Source: Drosophila miranda
Taxonomy: Eukaryota > Arthropoda > Insecta > Diptera > Drosophilidae
Assembly (NCBI RefSeq): GCF_003369915.1
Contig: NW_022881614.1
Span: forward strand, 14,748,001 to 14,812,000
Direction of reading: 5' to 3'
DNA: 64,000 nt
Of the stretch, positions 54,419-64,000 are shown piece by piece. Numbering within the stretch: the first letter of the stretch is position 1; every line of letters starts with the position of its first letter. The translations under genes were made by a program, and so were the position numbers. The notes beneath the pieces were generated by a model that worked only from the letters and a program-made list of their open reading frames with translations, had not been told where the DNA came from and did not search any database.

Positions 54419-57400
54419 ATGCAAGTTGAAGAGATAATGACACTGAGAGTCGCAGATTTGCGAGAGAAGTTAAGAGAGCTTGCGTTGCAGACGACGGGAC
54501 GAAAGCGCGATTTGCAAGATAGACTATTAATACATCACGGCTTTCCAGTTGAGGATGAAGAAGAGTCAGAGGATGAGTCCGTAGTAACAGCAGAGGATGA
54601 TACCGTAGCAGTTCAACCAGGTACGCGACAGGCAGAGTATAAATCTTGGTTTACGCTAAAAGACGTGGAAGGTAGTGTGTCACAATTTTCTGGTTCTAAT
54701 AACCCCGACATCAATCAATGGATAGAGGAATTAGAAGAATGCGCAGCTACTGTTCAATGGAGTCAATTACAATTATTCATTTATGCCAAGCAGTTGTTAG
54801 TTGGTGCAGCAAAATCTTTCGTTCGTAGTTTGCGTGATATTCGTAACTGGAATTCGTTGAAGGCAACTCTGTTGGATGAGTTTAGTGTTAAACTGTCGTC
54901 CGTAGAAGTACATAGAATGTTGCAAAAGCGCCAGCAGAAAAAAGGAGAGTCGTTGCATGAGTTTTTGTATGCGTTAATGGAGATAGCCAAGCCAATTAAA
55001 CTAGATGATGAGAGTTTAATCGAATATTTTGTGGATGGTATACCAGACGCTAGGGCAAGTAAGGCAATGCTGTACCAAGCTAGAAACTTAAAGGAGCTTA
55101 AATTTCAGATCGATGTTTACCAGAAAGCTAGAGGCGGATCCAAGCCGATGAGTAAGAATTGGCCGCTGAGTAATAAAAGTGAGAGTTCGGTGAAAGGGTC
55201 GATGGCAGAGAATTTTAGGAAATGTTTTAAGTGTGGAGACAAATCGCATTTGAGGAAAGATTGTCCCAAAAATGATTTTTGTTGTTTCAAATGTGGCCAA
55301 CCAGGACACCGTGCTGCAAGCTGTAATGTCAAGGTCGAAACCAGACAAGAAAAGAGATCGAATACGAACATTATTCGAGATAAGGAAGTCGTCAATAAGC
55401 CGTCAGGTATTTTCACTCCATCAGGTTTGGAATTAAAGGATATTAAGTACGCGAATTTGGTATTCAAAGGTTTGATTGATACTGGAGCAGATTTGTGTTT
55501 AATTCGCAGGAGGGTATTTTTGAAATTTGGACATCTTGAACTGATCGGCCAGGAGAAATGTTTAACAGGTATTGGAGATAGTCAAGTTGTAACTTTTGGT
55601 AGCTTTTCGATACCAGTGAAAATCGATGAGATTGGAATGGAGGTAGAATTTCATGTCATTCCAGACGAGGATATTGGTTTTGAAGCCATTTTAGGAAGGA
55701 CTATTCTGGATCATGTGGACATGCAAGTTTCTAAGACAGGAACAAGATTTGTTCGTAGAGTTTGTGGCGAGGATAAAGATAAGAAACTTGATCAGGTAGC
55801 ATCGTCCTCATGCGTGGAATTGTTTAATGAATATAAAGGCATTTGCATGTCAAGTATTGACGAAGTTGAGAAGGAGTTTTCAATTGATGTTGGTCATCTC
55901 AGTGAAGTACATGCTAGAGAGGTTAGGGGTATGGTAGGAAAGTACCAACCTCAGAGAAATGTAGATGCGCCGATAAAAATGAAAATTGTGTTAGTGGATG
56001 AGATACCAGTTTTCCAGCATCCGAGACGATTACCGTTGTGTGAACAGGAAATCGTGGACAAGCAAGTGGAAGAGTGGCTGGCTCAGAAGATTATAAAGCC
56101 AAGTACATCGGAGTATGCATCACCAGTAGTGTTGGTACCGAAAAAGAACGGTAGCAAGAGACTATGCTGTGATTACCGAAAGCTGAATGAGAAAATAGTT
56201 CGCGATAACTTTCCAATGTCACATATGGATACAGTGTTGGAGAAACTGCAGGGTGCAAAGTATTTCACCACGTTGGATTTAACGAATGGTTTTTTCCATG
56301 TGCCTGTAGAAGTCGAGTCTCAAAAATATACGTCTTTTGTGACTCAGAATGGTCAGTTCGAATTTTTATATGTACCATTTGGAATTTCAAATTCTCCAGC
56401 GGTGTTTACCAGATTTATAATGGCTGTGTTGAGAGATTTGGTAAAGAATAATGAAGCAGCAGTCTATATGGATGACGTTATTATTTGTAGTCAAGATATA
56501 GAAGAGGGTTTGTTAAAGTTGAGAAAAGTACTGAAGATAGCGGAAATGAATGGGCTACGTATAAATTGGAGAAAGTGTCAGCTGTTACGACAAAAGGTTA
56601 ATTTTCTGGGGTATATAATAGAAAAGAACACGATAAGACCAAGTGATGAGAAGACGAGGGCAGTCGAAAAGTTCCCAGTGCCAGTTGATAAAAAAGTAGT
56701 GCAGCGTTTCATAGGATTGACTTCTTATTTCCGAAAGTTTATTGAGGGTTATGCTGTTATTGCAAAACCATTGACAGATCTGCTGCGGAAGGATGTTAAA
56801 TTTGAATTTAAGGAGATACATCAGGTTGCGTTTGAACAACTAAAGGTAGCATTGAAGTTGGAGACAGAAATCCATACTGATGCATCAAAATGGGGGTATG
56901 GAGCCGTGTTACTGCAAAAGAGTTTGGAAGACAGCCAATTCCATCCAGTTCAATATATGAGCCGTAGGACTAAGCCATGTGAAGAGAAATATCCTGCTTA
57001 TGACCTTGAGGTTCTGGCAATTATCGAAGCTTTAGCTAAATGGCGTGTATACGTTTTGGGTATAAAGTTCAAAATTGTCACAGATTGTAATGCATTTACA
57101 GTGACGATCAAAAAGAAAGACGTTCCTTTGAGAGTAGCACGTTGGGCCATGTACCTACAAGATTTTAATTATGTTATAGAACATCGCTCAGGAACGAAGA
57201 TAAGGCACGTTGACGCGTTGAGTCGTGTATCTTGTTTTATGGTGACCGAAAGTATAGCTCATCGTTTGAAAGAAGCTCAGCTAACCGACGATTGGGTTAA
57301 GGCTGTTAAAAGTATTGTGGAGGACAAGGAATATGAGGATTATTATATTCAGAATCAGATTTTGTTTAAGGATCCGGATAAGGAGCTCATCGTAGTACCA

Positions 57401-58540
57401 GCTCAGTTGGAAAATGAGATTATATCAATAGCACATAAGCAAGGACATTTTTCAGTTAAAAAGACACAAGATATCATTGAAAAGTCGTATTATATTCCGA
57501 AGTTAAAAGACAAAGTATGGCGCGTAATAAATAGTTGTGTCGAGTGTATCATTGTCAATGAAAAGACAGGAAAACGTGAGGGTTATTTGCAACCAATAGA
57601 CAAGGGTGATAGGCCGTTACAAACGTATCACATTGATCACGTTGGACCAATGGAAATGACTAAAAAACAGTACAATTATATACCGGTTGTTGTTGATGGA
57701 TTTTCTAAGTTTGTTTGGTTATATTCTACACGTAGTACAGGTGTTGAAGAGGTCGTTAAGTGTTTGGAAATTCAGGGGACTAGTTTTGGTAATCCGAACA
57801 GAATAGTGACGGATAGGGGTGCAGCGTTTATGTCCAATTTGTTTCGAGAATATTGTGAGAGAGAGAAAATACAGCATTTAATGATTGCCACAGGCGTTCC
57901 ACGTGGGAATGGTCAAGTCGAAAGGATGCACAAGATAGTGGTGCCTATGTTGTCGAAATTGTGTCAGGGTAATTCCGGTAGTTGGTATAAGCATCTAGGA
58001 AAAGTACAGCAAATGATCAACAGTGTTGAGCCGCGAAGTACCAAGGTAACACCTTTCAAGATATTGACTGGGCTAGACATGCGTATAGGAATGGATCCAA
58101 AAATAAAAGAAATATTGGAAGAATCACTTATCGAAGAGTTGAACAAGGACCGCGAAAAAATTAGAAAGGAAGTAGTTGAAAACATTGCACGGTTACAGCA
58201 GGAAAACAAGAAGAGTTTTGACTTAAAAAGGAAACTAGATAGACAGTATGAGGTTAATGAGCTAGTAGCTATCAAGCGTACTCAGTATGGTACTGGATTA
58301 AAGCTAAAAGGAAAGTATCTAGGGCCGTATAAGGTGGTTAGGGTAAAGAATCATGGAAGGTACGAAGTCGAGAAGATTGGGGATACTGAGGGTCCCTATA
58401 AGACCTCTACAGTTTCAGAATATATGAAACCTTGGCTAGACCCATCCGAGGCGAATGGTCCGTCAGGACAGCCGAATGTAGGAAACGAAGGAAAGAGAGA
58501 GACACGAAGCGGTCGTGTTTTCGTCGTGTCGTCGGGATAG
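54419..58540 (+). CDS. SAP-Gag-Pol polyprotein, unit 2 (1373 aa)
   Basis: Same domain order as unit 1: SAP, Gag, two CCHC knuckles, protease DTGAD, RT YMDD, RNase H, integrase HHCC and DDE, GPY. RT carries the usual prolines (YASPVVLVPKKNG, SNSPAVF) and tyrosine (FLYVPFG), so unit 2 looks closer to the functional form in RT. It has its own differences in integrase (YNYIPVVVDG, WLYST) and GKVQQMINS for unit 1's GKDMEMINS. No stop or frameshift. The end of the ORF overlaps the 3' LTR by 64 bp. Confidence 0.93.
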   Translation: MQVEEIMTLRVADLREKLRELALQTTGRKRDLQDRLLIHHGFPVEDEEESEDESVVTAEDDTVAVQPGTRQAEYKSWFTLKDVEGSVSQFSGSNNPDINQWIEELEECAATVQWSQLQLFIYAKQLLVGAAKSFVRSLRDIRNWNSLKATLLDEFSVKLSSVEVHRMLQKRQQKKGESLHEFLYALMEIAKPIKLDDESLIEYFVDGIPDARASKAMLYQARNLKELKFQIDVYQKARGGSKPMSKNWPLSNKSESSVKGSMAENFRKCFKCGDKSHLRKDCPKNDFCCFKCGQPGHRAASCNVKVETRQEKRSNTNIIRDKEVVNKPSGIFTPSGLELKDIKYANLVFKGLIDTGADLCLIRRRVFLKFGHLELIGQEKCLTGIGDSQVVTFGSFSIPVKIDEIGMEVEFHVIPDEDIGFEAILGRTILDHVDMQVSKTGTRFVRRVCGEDKDKKLDQVASSSCVELFNEYKGICMSSIDEVEKEFSIDVGHLSEVHAREVRGMVGKYQPQRNVDAPIKMKIVLVDEIPVFQHPRRLPLCEQEIVDKQVEEWLAQKIIKPSTSEYASPVVLVPKKNGSKRLCCDYRKLNEKIVRDNFPMSHMDTVLEKLQGAKYFTTLDLTNGFFHVPVEVESQKYTSFVTQNGQFEFLYVPFGISNSPAVFTRFIMAVLRDLVKNNEAAVYMDDVIICSQDIEEGLLKLRKVLKIAEMNGLRINWRKCQLLRQKVNFLGYIIEKNTIRPSDEKTRAVEKFPVPVDKKVVQRFIGLTSYFRKFIEGYAVIAKPLTDLLRKDVKFEFKEIHQVAFEQLKVALKLETEIHTDASKWGYGAVLLQKSLEDSQFHPVQYMSRRTKPCEEKYPAYDLEVLAIIEALAKWRVYVLGIKFKIVTDCNAFTVTIKKKDVPLRVARWAMYLQDFNYVIEHRSGTKIRHVDALSRVSCFMVTESIAHRLKEAQLTDDWVKAVKSIVEDKEYEDYYIQNQILFKDPDKELIVVPAQLENEIISIAHKQGHFSVKKTQDIIEKSYYIPKLKDKVWRVINSCVECIIVNEKTGKREGYLQPIDKGDRPLQTYHIDHVGPMEMTKKQYNYIPVVVDGFSKFVWLYSTRSTGVEEVVKCLEIQGTSFGNPNRIVTDRGAAFMSNLFREYCEREKIQHLMIATGVPRGNGQVERMHKIVVPMLSKLCQGNSGSWYKHLGKVQQMINSVEPRSTKVTPFKILTGLDMRIGMDPKIKEILEESLIEELNKDREKIRKEVVENIARLQQENKKSFDLKRKLDRQYEVNELVAIKRTQYGTGLKLKGKYLGPYKVVRVKNHGRYEVEKIGDTEGPYKTSTVSEYMKPWLDPSEANGPSGQPNVGNEGKRETRSGRVFVVSSG

Positions 58541-58736
58541 AGCAGTAATCGGCTCTGAGAGAGCCGATAGCAAGAGAGAGAGATCAGTCAGTTGTCAGTT
58601 CAGCCACGCATCAGACGTACACGCATATAATTAGTCACAAACATACTTGTAAAACTTGGAGCTGTTATAATTTTAACTCCAACATACTTATTAAATAAAT
58701 GTTACTCGTTGCCATCAAGCAACTTAAACTACTACA
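58477..58736 (+). repeat. LTR 3 of the array
   Basis: 260 bp, followed by the right TACA duplication. Confidence 0.93.
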
Positions 58737-58740
58737 TACA

Positions 58741-59079
58741 TAGATATGTATACTCATCCGAGGTCAGCCAAACCAAAACAGTAGTGAGTGAAGGGCCGAT
58801 ATCCACTCGTTTTTAGATGCTGATCTTTTGAATTTCCTGAATGTACCGACCAAATAGCCCTTGAAGTGAGTGTCACTTTCTCATAGAGTACATTCATCGC
58901 CTCAATTTGGCATTCTATTGCTAGAAATTGAACACGAAACACGTATCCAGAATATTCTGCTGGAAAATTTTGAAATTTTTTTGAAGCTTCCGCAAAAATC
59001 AAATCGTCTTTGGAGTATCTTTAACTAGTCGTATTATTCGTATATTTTTGGTACTTTGTGTCGGGCTTAACAAAAAATC
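58741..59079 (+). other. S-Lap1 copy 2 upstream region, proximal part
   Basis: Matches 42062-42399 of copy 1 almost base for base. One change turns the first ATG of the ATGATG start into ATC. Confidence 0.85.
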
Positions 59080-59970
59080 ATGCTTCGCGTTGTACGTCGG
59101 CTGGTCCATCCGGCCTTCCGGCAGCGCCTGCGACCACGTCCCCAAGCTATCCAGCGCCGCTCCGCCTCGCAGGCGGTAAACCAGATGTTGCAACTCCAGC
59201 AGATGGATATGTGTGCGGATCCTCCATCGCGCGGGCTTGTGGTCGGCGTGTTCGCCGACGAAACGGATCGCAATGATGCTGGCATCCTCACCCCGGCCGG
59301 TTGGCGGTACAATGTCCAGAAGACTGCCGGCCGATTGCTAGAGGTCCTCCGCATGTCCGGACCCATTCCCAAGCGGGGCGAGGCTCGCCTTTTCTTCGCG
59401 ATCGTGCCAGAGCGCATCCCCTATTACTCTGTGGTGGCTGTGGTCGGCCTCGGCAAGGAGTGCCTCGGCTACAATCCCTACGAGGTGCTCGACGAACAGA
59501 AAGAGGCGATCCGTCGCTCCGTGGCCGGCGCCTGCCGAATCCTGGCCGAGCTGGACACCGACAGAATCGAAGTTGAAAACTGCGGCCACGCCGAGTCCGC
59601 CGCCGAGGGGGCCGCATTGGGCATCTGGCTCTACCAGGAGCTGCGCAACCCACAGCACAGGATTCCAGTGCCGTCGCTGGACTTGTACGCAACAAAGGAC
59701 GAGGTCTGCGACCTCGAAGGATGGCGAATTGGTCTGCAGAAGGCAGCCGCCCAGAACCTGACGAGACAGCTGCAGGAGATGCCCTCCTACCTCCTCACAC
59801 CCACAGCCTTTGCGCAGAATGTCGTCGAGGTGCTGTGCAAGTCCGGTGTCAATGTGGAGGTCAAGTATGGCTCTCCTCTGGCAGACGCCGCTAATATTAA
59901 ACGACACGACAAAGAGTGCGTGCGAGAGAGACAGAAAATCAGTCTGAGCGTGACGTCGGGGGCTGCGTAG
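59080..59970 (+). pseudogene. S-Lap1: S-Lap1 copy 2, truncated and fused to DINE-1
   Basis: 262 codons match copy 1 exon 1 with a handful of substitutions (for example H to N in QNLTRQ and N to Y in PSYLLTP). At 59865, after GVNVEVK, the frame enters a minus-strand DINE-1 and reads 34 more codons to TAG at 59968. The whole catalytic half is lost. The first Met codon of copy 1 is ATC here, so the second is used. If made, the protein is an N-terminal M17 domain with a repeat-derived tail. Confidence 0.88.
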
Positions 59971-60723
59971 CCACTGCAAATTGATTTGTTCCTATTGGCT
60001 ATAAAAATGATCTGATCTGATCCAGATTCAGCAATCTGATAGACATGGTCATTATCTATGATTCTGCGTTTTTAGTTTTCTCGAATGTGCAATATTGTGG
60101 ATGCAACAGATTTTCGTCCTTTGTGGGGGCGGAAGGGGGTGGGGCGAAATTTTGAGATATACGTTTTATAGTGAGATCTAACAGGAGTGCGGATACCAAA
60201 TTTGGTTACTCTAGCCTTAATAGTCTCTAAGATTTGTGAATATCCCCAGATTTTCATCCTTTGCGGGGGCGGGGGGGGTGTGGCGAAATTTTGAAACAAA
60301 CTCGTCTCGGTCCGATATATTAGGAGTGTGGATACCAAATTTGGTTGCTCTAGCTTTTATAGTCTCTGAGATCTAGGCGCTAATGTTTTACTCTAAGCAA
60401 AGCCGGCTATGCTACGTGTGTGTTAGAGAGAGACAGGGCGAGAAAAAATTAAATTGTTTTCTTGATTCTGGCTATAATAATTATACGATCCAATTCTGAT
60501 TCCGCAGTCTTAAAGATATGGTCATTCTCTACAATTCTACGTTTTTGGTTTTCTCATATCTTTAAAATTGTGGATGCCACAGATTTTCGTCCTTTGTGGG
60601 GGCGGAAGTGGGCGGGGCGAAGTTTTGAAATATTTTTGTAGCAGTGACATATCACAGAAGTCTGGATCCAAAACATCGTTGCTCTAGCTCTTATAGTCTT
60701 TGAGCACTAGGCGCTGAAGGGGA
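59866..60723 (-). mobile_element. DINE-1/INE-1, minus-strand fragment
   Basis: Starts inside the 3' region (TATGGCTCTCCTCTGGCAG) without the hairpin and ends in the middle of the 5' part (GCTGAAGGGGACGG). Confidence 0.85.
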
Positions 60724-61747
60724 CGGAAGGAATCGTTTCCGACCCCATAAAGTATATATATTCTTGATCAGCATCAAAAGCCGAGTCGATTGAGCCATGT
60801 CTGTCCGTTCGTCTGTCCGTCTGTTCATCCCCTTCAGCGCCTAGTGCTCAAAGACTATAAGAGCTAGAGCAACGATGTTTTGGATCCAGACTTCTGTGAT
60901 ATGTCACTGCTACAAAAATATTTCAAAAAATCGCCCCGCCCACTTCCGCCCCACAAAGGACGAAAATCTGTGGCGTCCACAATTTCGACGATACGAGAAA
61001 ACCAAAAACGCAGAATCGTAGAAGATGACTGTATCTTCTAGACTACAGAATCTGAACCAGATCTTATAATTATTATAGCCAGAATCAAGAAAACAATTTC
61101 ATTTTTTCTCGCCCTGTCTCTCTATAACACACACGTAGCATAGGCGGCTTTGCTTAGAGTAAAACATTAGCGCCTAGATCTCAGAGACTAAAAACCTAGA
61201 GCAACCAAATTTGGTATCCACACTCCTAATATATCGGACCGAGACGAGTTTGTTTCAAAATTTCGCCACACCCCCTTCCACCACTACAAAGGATGAAAAT
61301 CTGTGGATATTCACAAATCTCAGAGACTATTAAGGCTAGAGTAACCAAATTTGGTATCCGCACTCCTGTTAGATCTCACTATAAAACGTATATCTCAAAA
61401 TTTCGCCCCACCCCCTTCCGCCCACACAAAGGACGAAAATCTGTTGCATCCACAATATTGAGGATACGAGAAAACTAAAATCAGAATCATAGATAATGAC
61501 CATATCTATCAGATTGCTGAATCTGGATCAGATCAGATCATTTTTATAGCCAAAAGGAACAAATCAATTTGCACTGGCTACGCAGCACCCGACGTCACGC
61601 TCAGACTGATTTTCTGTCTCTCTCGCACGCACTCCTTGTCGTGTCGTTTAATATTAGCGGCGTCTGCCGGAGGAGAGCCATACTGACTTAGTATCGGGTA
61701 TAACCGTAGAGTTGCGGGGTCCGCAGCAACTCACAACGTTCCCCCTC
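60724..61747 (+). mobile_element. DINE-1/INE-1, plus-strand copy lacking the first bases
   Basis: Begins at AAGGAATCGTTTCCGACC, head-to-head with the previous fragment, and runs to the 3' hairpin and CCCCCTCGTT. Flank on the right is amplicon sequence as at 41480. Confidence 0.85.
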
Positions 61748-62710
61748 GTTAAAGTTAGGCGTATGCCAAATAAATTGTATTCTCTAACCTTTTGATTGTA
61801 AAACCCTTTCTTTTTTATCACACACTTATAAAAAAAGATTCTTTAACGAGCGGGAACGAAGTTAACTGTGAATTATGCTCGCACTTGTCATGAGATAGGA
61901 GAGAGTGGAGTGTTTCTCTCTCTCTTTCTTCTTACACACAAGCCCGCCGTTCTTTCTCGCTTCCCTCCGCCAGAGCGAACACACTGCACGAGAAAGAGTG
62001 AGTGAGATGGATAGAGAGATCGAGAGAGAATGAGTAAGCGCGTGGAAGGCGATTTGGTCATTATGGCTATAATAACGATCCGATCTCATCCACATTTGAC
62101 AGTCTAGTAGATATGGCGTTCTCTACGATTCTGCGTTTTCGGTTTTTTCTTTTCTCGTATTTTAAAAATTGTGAATGCCACAGATTTTCTATGTCTTTAT
62201 GGGGGCGGACGGATCGGCGGAGGTGTCTGGATTTGCTTGCTCTAGCGTTTATGGTCTCTGATATCTAGGCGCTCATCAAGGACGCTCATAGATCCAGAGC
62301 CACATCTATTCGAGTACCGTGGTCCTTCAAGAGTTCACGATTTGTTAGCCCCATTTGTCGAAGATATACATACATAGATATGTATACTCATCCGAGGACA
62401 GCCAAACCAAAACAGTAGTGAGTGAAGGGCCGATATCCACTCGTTTTTAGATGCTGATCCTTTGAATTTCCTGAATGTACCGACCAAATAGCCCTTGAAG
62501 TGAGTGTCACTTTCTCATAGAGTACATTCATCGCCTCAATTTGGCATTCTATTGCTAGAAATTGAACACGAAACACGTATCCAGAATATTCTGCTGGAAA
62601 ATTTTGAAATTTTTTTGAAGCTTCCGCAAAAATCAAATCGTCGTTGGAGTATCTTTAACTAGTCGTATTATTCGTATATTTTTGGTACTTTGTGTCGGGC
62701 TTAACGAAAA
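61748..62710 (+). other. S-Lap1 copy 3 upstream region
   Basis: Close match to 41480-42399, about 40 bp longer through a segment (TTGACAGTCTAGTAGATATG) that copy 1 lacks but copy 2 has at 47945. Confidence 0.8.
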
Positions 62711-63660
62711 ATGATGCTTCGCGTTGTACGTCGGCTGGTCCATCCGGCCTTCCGGCAAGCTATCCAGCGCCGCTCCGCCTCGCAGGCGGTAAACCAGATG
62801 TTGCAGCTCCAGCAGATGGATATGTGTGCGGGCTTGTGGTCGGCGTGTTCGCCGACGAAACGGATCGCAATGATGCTGGCATCCTCACCCCGGCCTGTTG
62901 GCGGTACAATGTCCAGAAGACTGCCGGCCGATTGCTAGAGGTCCTCCGCATGTCCGGACCCATGCCCAAGCGGGGCGAGGCTCGCCTTTTCTTCGCGATC
63001 GAGCCAGAGCGCATCCCCTATTACTCTGTGGTGGCTGTGGTCGGCCTCGGCAAGGAGTGCCTCGGCTACAATCCCTACGAGGTGCTCGACGAACAGAAAG
63101 AGCCGATCCGTCGCTCCGTGGCCGCCGCCTGCCGCATCCTGGCCGCGCTGGACACCGACAGAATCGAAGTTGAAAACTGCGGCCACGCCGAGTCCGCCGC
63201 CGAGGGGGCCGCATCTGGCTCTACCAGGAGCTGCGCAACCCACAGAACAGGATTCCAGTGCCGTCGCTGGACTTGTACGCAACAAAGGACGAGGTCTGCG
63301 ACCTCGAAGGATGGCGAATTGCTCTGCAGAAGGCAGTCGCCCAGAACCTGACGAGACAGCTGCAGGAGATGCCCTCCAACCTCCTCACACCCACAGCCTT
63401 TGCGCAGAATGTCGTCGAGGTGCTGTGCAAGTCCGGTGTCAATGTGGAGGTCAAGGTCGAGGGTTGGGCCGAGAGCCAGTCGATGCACGCCTTCCTGGCT
63501 GTGGGCAAGGCCTCGTGCGAGCCACCCATCTTCCTGGAGCTGAGTTACTACGGCACTTGTGCCGAGGAGCCTCCCATTGTGCTGGCGGGCCAAGGCGTGA
63601 CGTACGATGCTGGAGGATTGTGCCTGAAAGAGAAACATGAGCTCTTCCATATGCGTGGGT
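62711..63660 (+). pseudogene. S-Lap1: S-Lap1 copy 3, multiply deleted
   Basis: Compared with copy 1 it has an in-frame deletion near 62756, a 16-bp deletion near 62830 that shifts the frame, and a 7-bp deletion near 63212 that shifts it again. The M17 fold is left in pieces. Exon 1 then stops at FHMRG and joins at 63659 to the 3' flank (equivalent to 44216), a deletion of about 820 bp that removes exons 2 and 3. It retains the same Gln in AGQGVTYDAGG as copy 1. Confidence 0.88.
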
Positions 63661-63950
63661 TTTTTTGACGACGCCACACATGAACACAAAATTACACTTG
63701 AGCTATGATCACTCTATATTACATAGGTTTTCGCAGTTGTAATCTCCACACAAACACATGCGGCACATTCGTTTATTATGAAATTTTAACGTATAAAACA
63801 GAGAAACAGAGCTAGTGTTCGATCTTTTGTTGGGTCCTGGGCTTCGAACTATTGAAGATGATAACTAGACACTGTGGATTATTGCTTTGTCAGACTCTAC
63901 CCGGAATCGGGTATTATATGTAATATCTGTGGTATCACTAAAAGTGAGTG
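63661..63950. other. 3' flank of S-Lap1 copy 3
   Basis: Matches 44218-44505 of copy 1 with a 2-bp insertion and a few substitutions. Confidence 0.8.
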
Positions 63951-64000
63951 CTACGCCAGGGAGACTGCATGAGTAATCACAACGTTTATGTCAATGGGTG
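63951..64000 (-). CDS. GAPsec: GAPsec copy 2, start of the last exon (partial)
   Basis: Minus-strand stop TAG at 63951-63953, followed by codons identical to the end of GAPsec copy 1 (ITHAVSLA). The rest of the gene lies outside the window, so its state is unknown. Confidence 0.65.
   Translation of the reverse strand, partial: PIDINVVITHAVSLA

Larger units (their letters stand above)
48224..58736 (+). mobile_element. Tandem Gypsy-class LTR retrotransposon array (blastopia/mdg3-like)
   Basis: LTR, internal, LTR, internal, LTR: three 260-bp LTRs at 48224-48483, 53506-53765 and 58477-58736 around two nearly identical internal regions. The TACA duplication flanks the whole array, so it occupies a single insertion site. 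Each internal region has a primer site, a leader of about 950 or 650 bp and one Gag-Pol ORF. Assignment to the blastopia/mdg3 lineage is by the single ORF, short LTR and 4-bp duplication, and is tentative. Confidence 0.93.

Overview
This is eukaryotic DNA from a Drosophila, most likely of the obscura group and plausibly a degenerating Y or neo-Y chromosome such as that of D. miranda. Short 55-65 nt GT-AG introns, fly-type protein families, abundant DINE-1/INE-1 (Helitron-class) copies, and Gypsy, BEL/Pao and hAT elements support the fly call. The Y-linked call is an inference. Several ordinary single-copy genes carry inactivating lesions, transposons are nested and dense, and a testis gene pair (S-Lap1/GAPsec) is present in several copies. 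That pair has been reported as co-amplified on the X and Y of obscura-group flies.

Layout. 1-4314: 5' part of a minus-strand Gypsy-class LTR retrotransposon (protease, Gag, long leader, 1143-bp LTR) ending about 300 bp upstream of a gene. 4624-9234: an apparently intact five-exon CACHD1-like gene (VWA plus Cache, type I membrane protein). About 9400-18545: a decayed minus-strand Gypsy-class element whose LTRs carry 91/111-bp tandem repeats. It has a broken pol and an unrecognised third ORF. 18546-21395: a BEL/Pao pol fragment with no LTRs. 21396-26051: a DINE-1 copy split by a complete, internally deleted BEL-type element (372-bp LTRs, GATAC target duplication). 26094-28530: a hAT element with an open transposase and two kinds of terminal tandem repeat. 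28861-29820: a full DINE-1.

30868-36362: three neighbouring host genes, all damaged. A mitochondrial phosphate carrier has a leader frameshift, a DDX24-type DEAD-box helicase has a stop and frameshifts, and a DSCC1 cohesion-loader gene has a frameshift and a short C-terminus. 37548-40515: second copy of the internally deleted BEL-type element. 40516-64000: the S-Lap1/GAPsec amplicon region. S-Lap1 copy 1 (42400-44172) is intact and convergent with a 5'-truncated GAPsec. Copy 2 (59080-59865) and copy 3 (62711-63660) are truncated. DINE-1 copies sit at most of the breakpoints. A 10.5-kb LTR-internal-LTR-internal-LTR array of a blastopia/mdg3-like element lies in the upstream region of copy 2. 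Each of its two units encodes a complete Gag-Pol with an N-terminal SAP domain.

How it fits together. The host genes do not form an operon or pathway. The window reads as a few genes left in a region being reshaped by nested transposition, deletion and recombination between repeats. The best-preserved coding content is the CACHD1-like gene, one S-Lap1 copy and the two SAP-Gag retrotransposon units.
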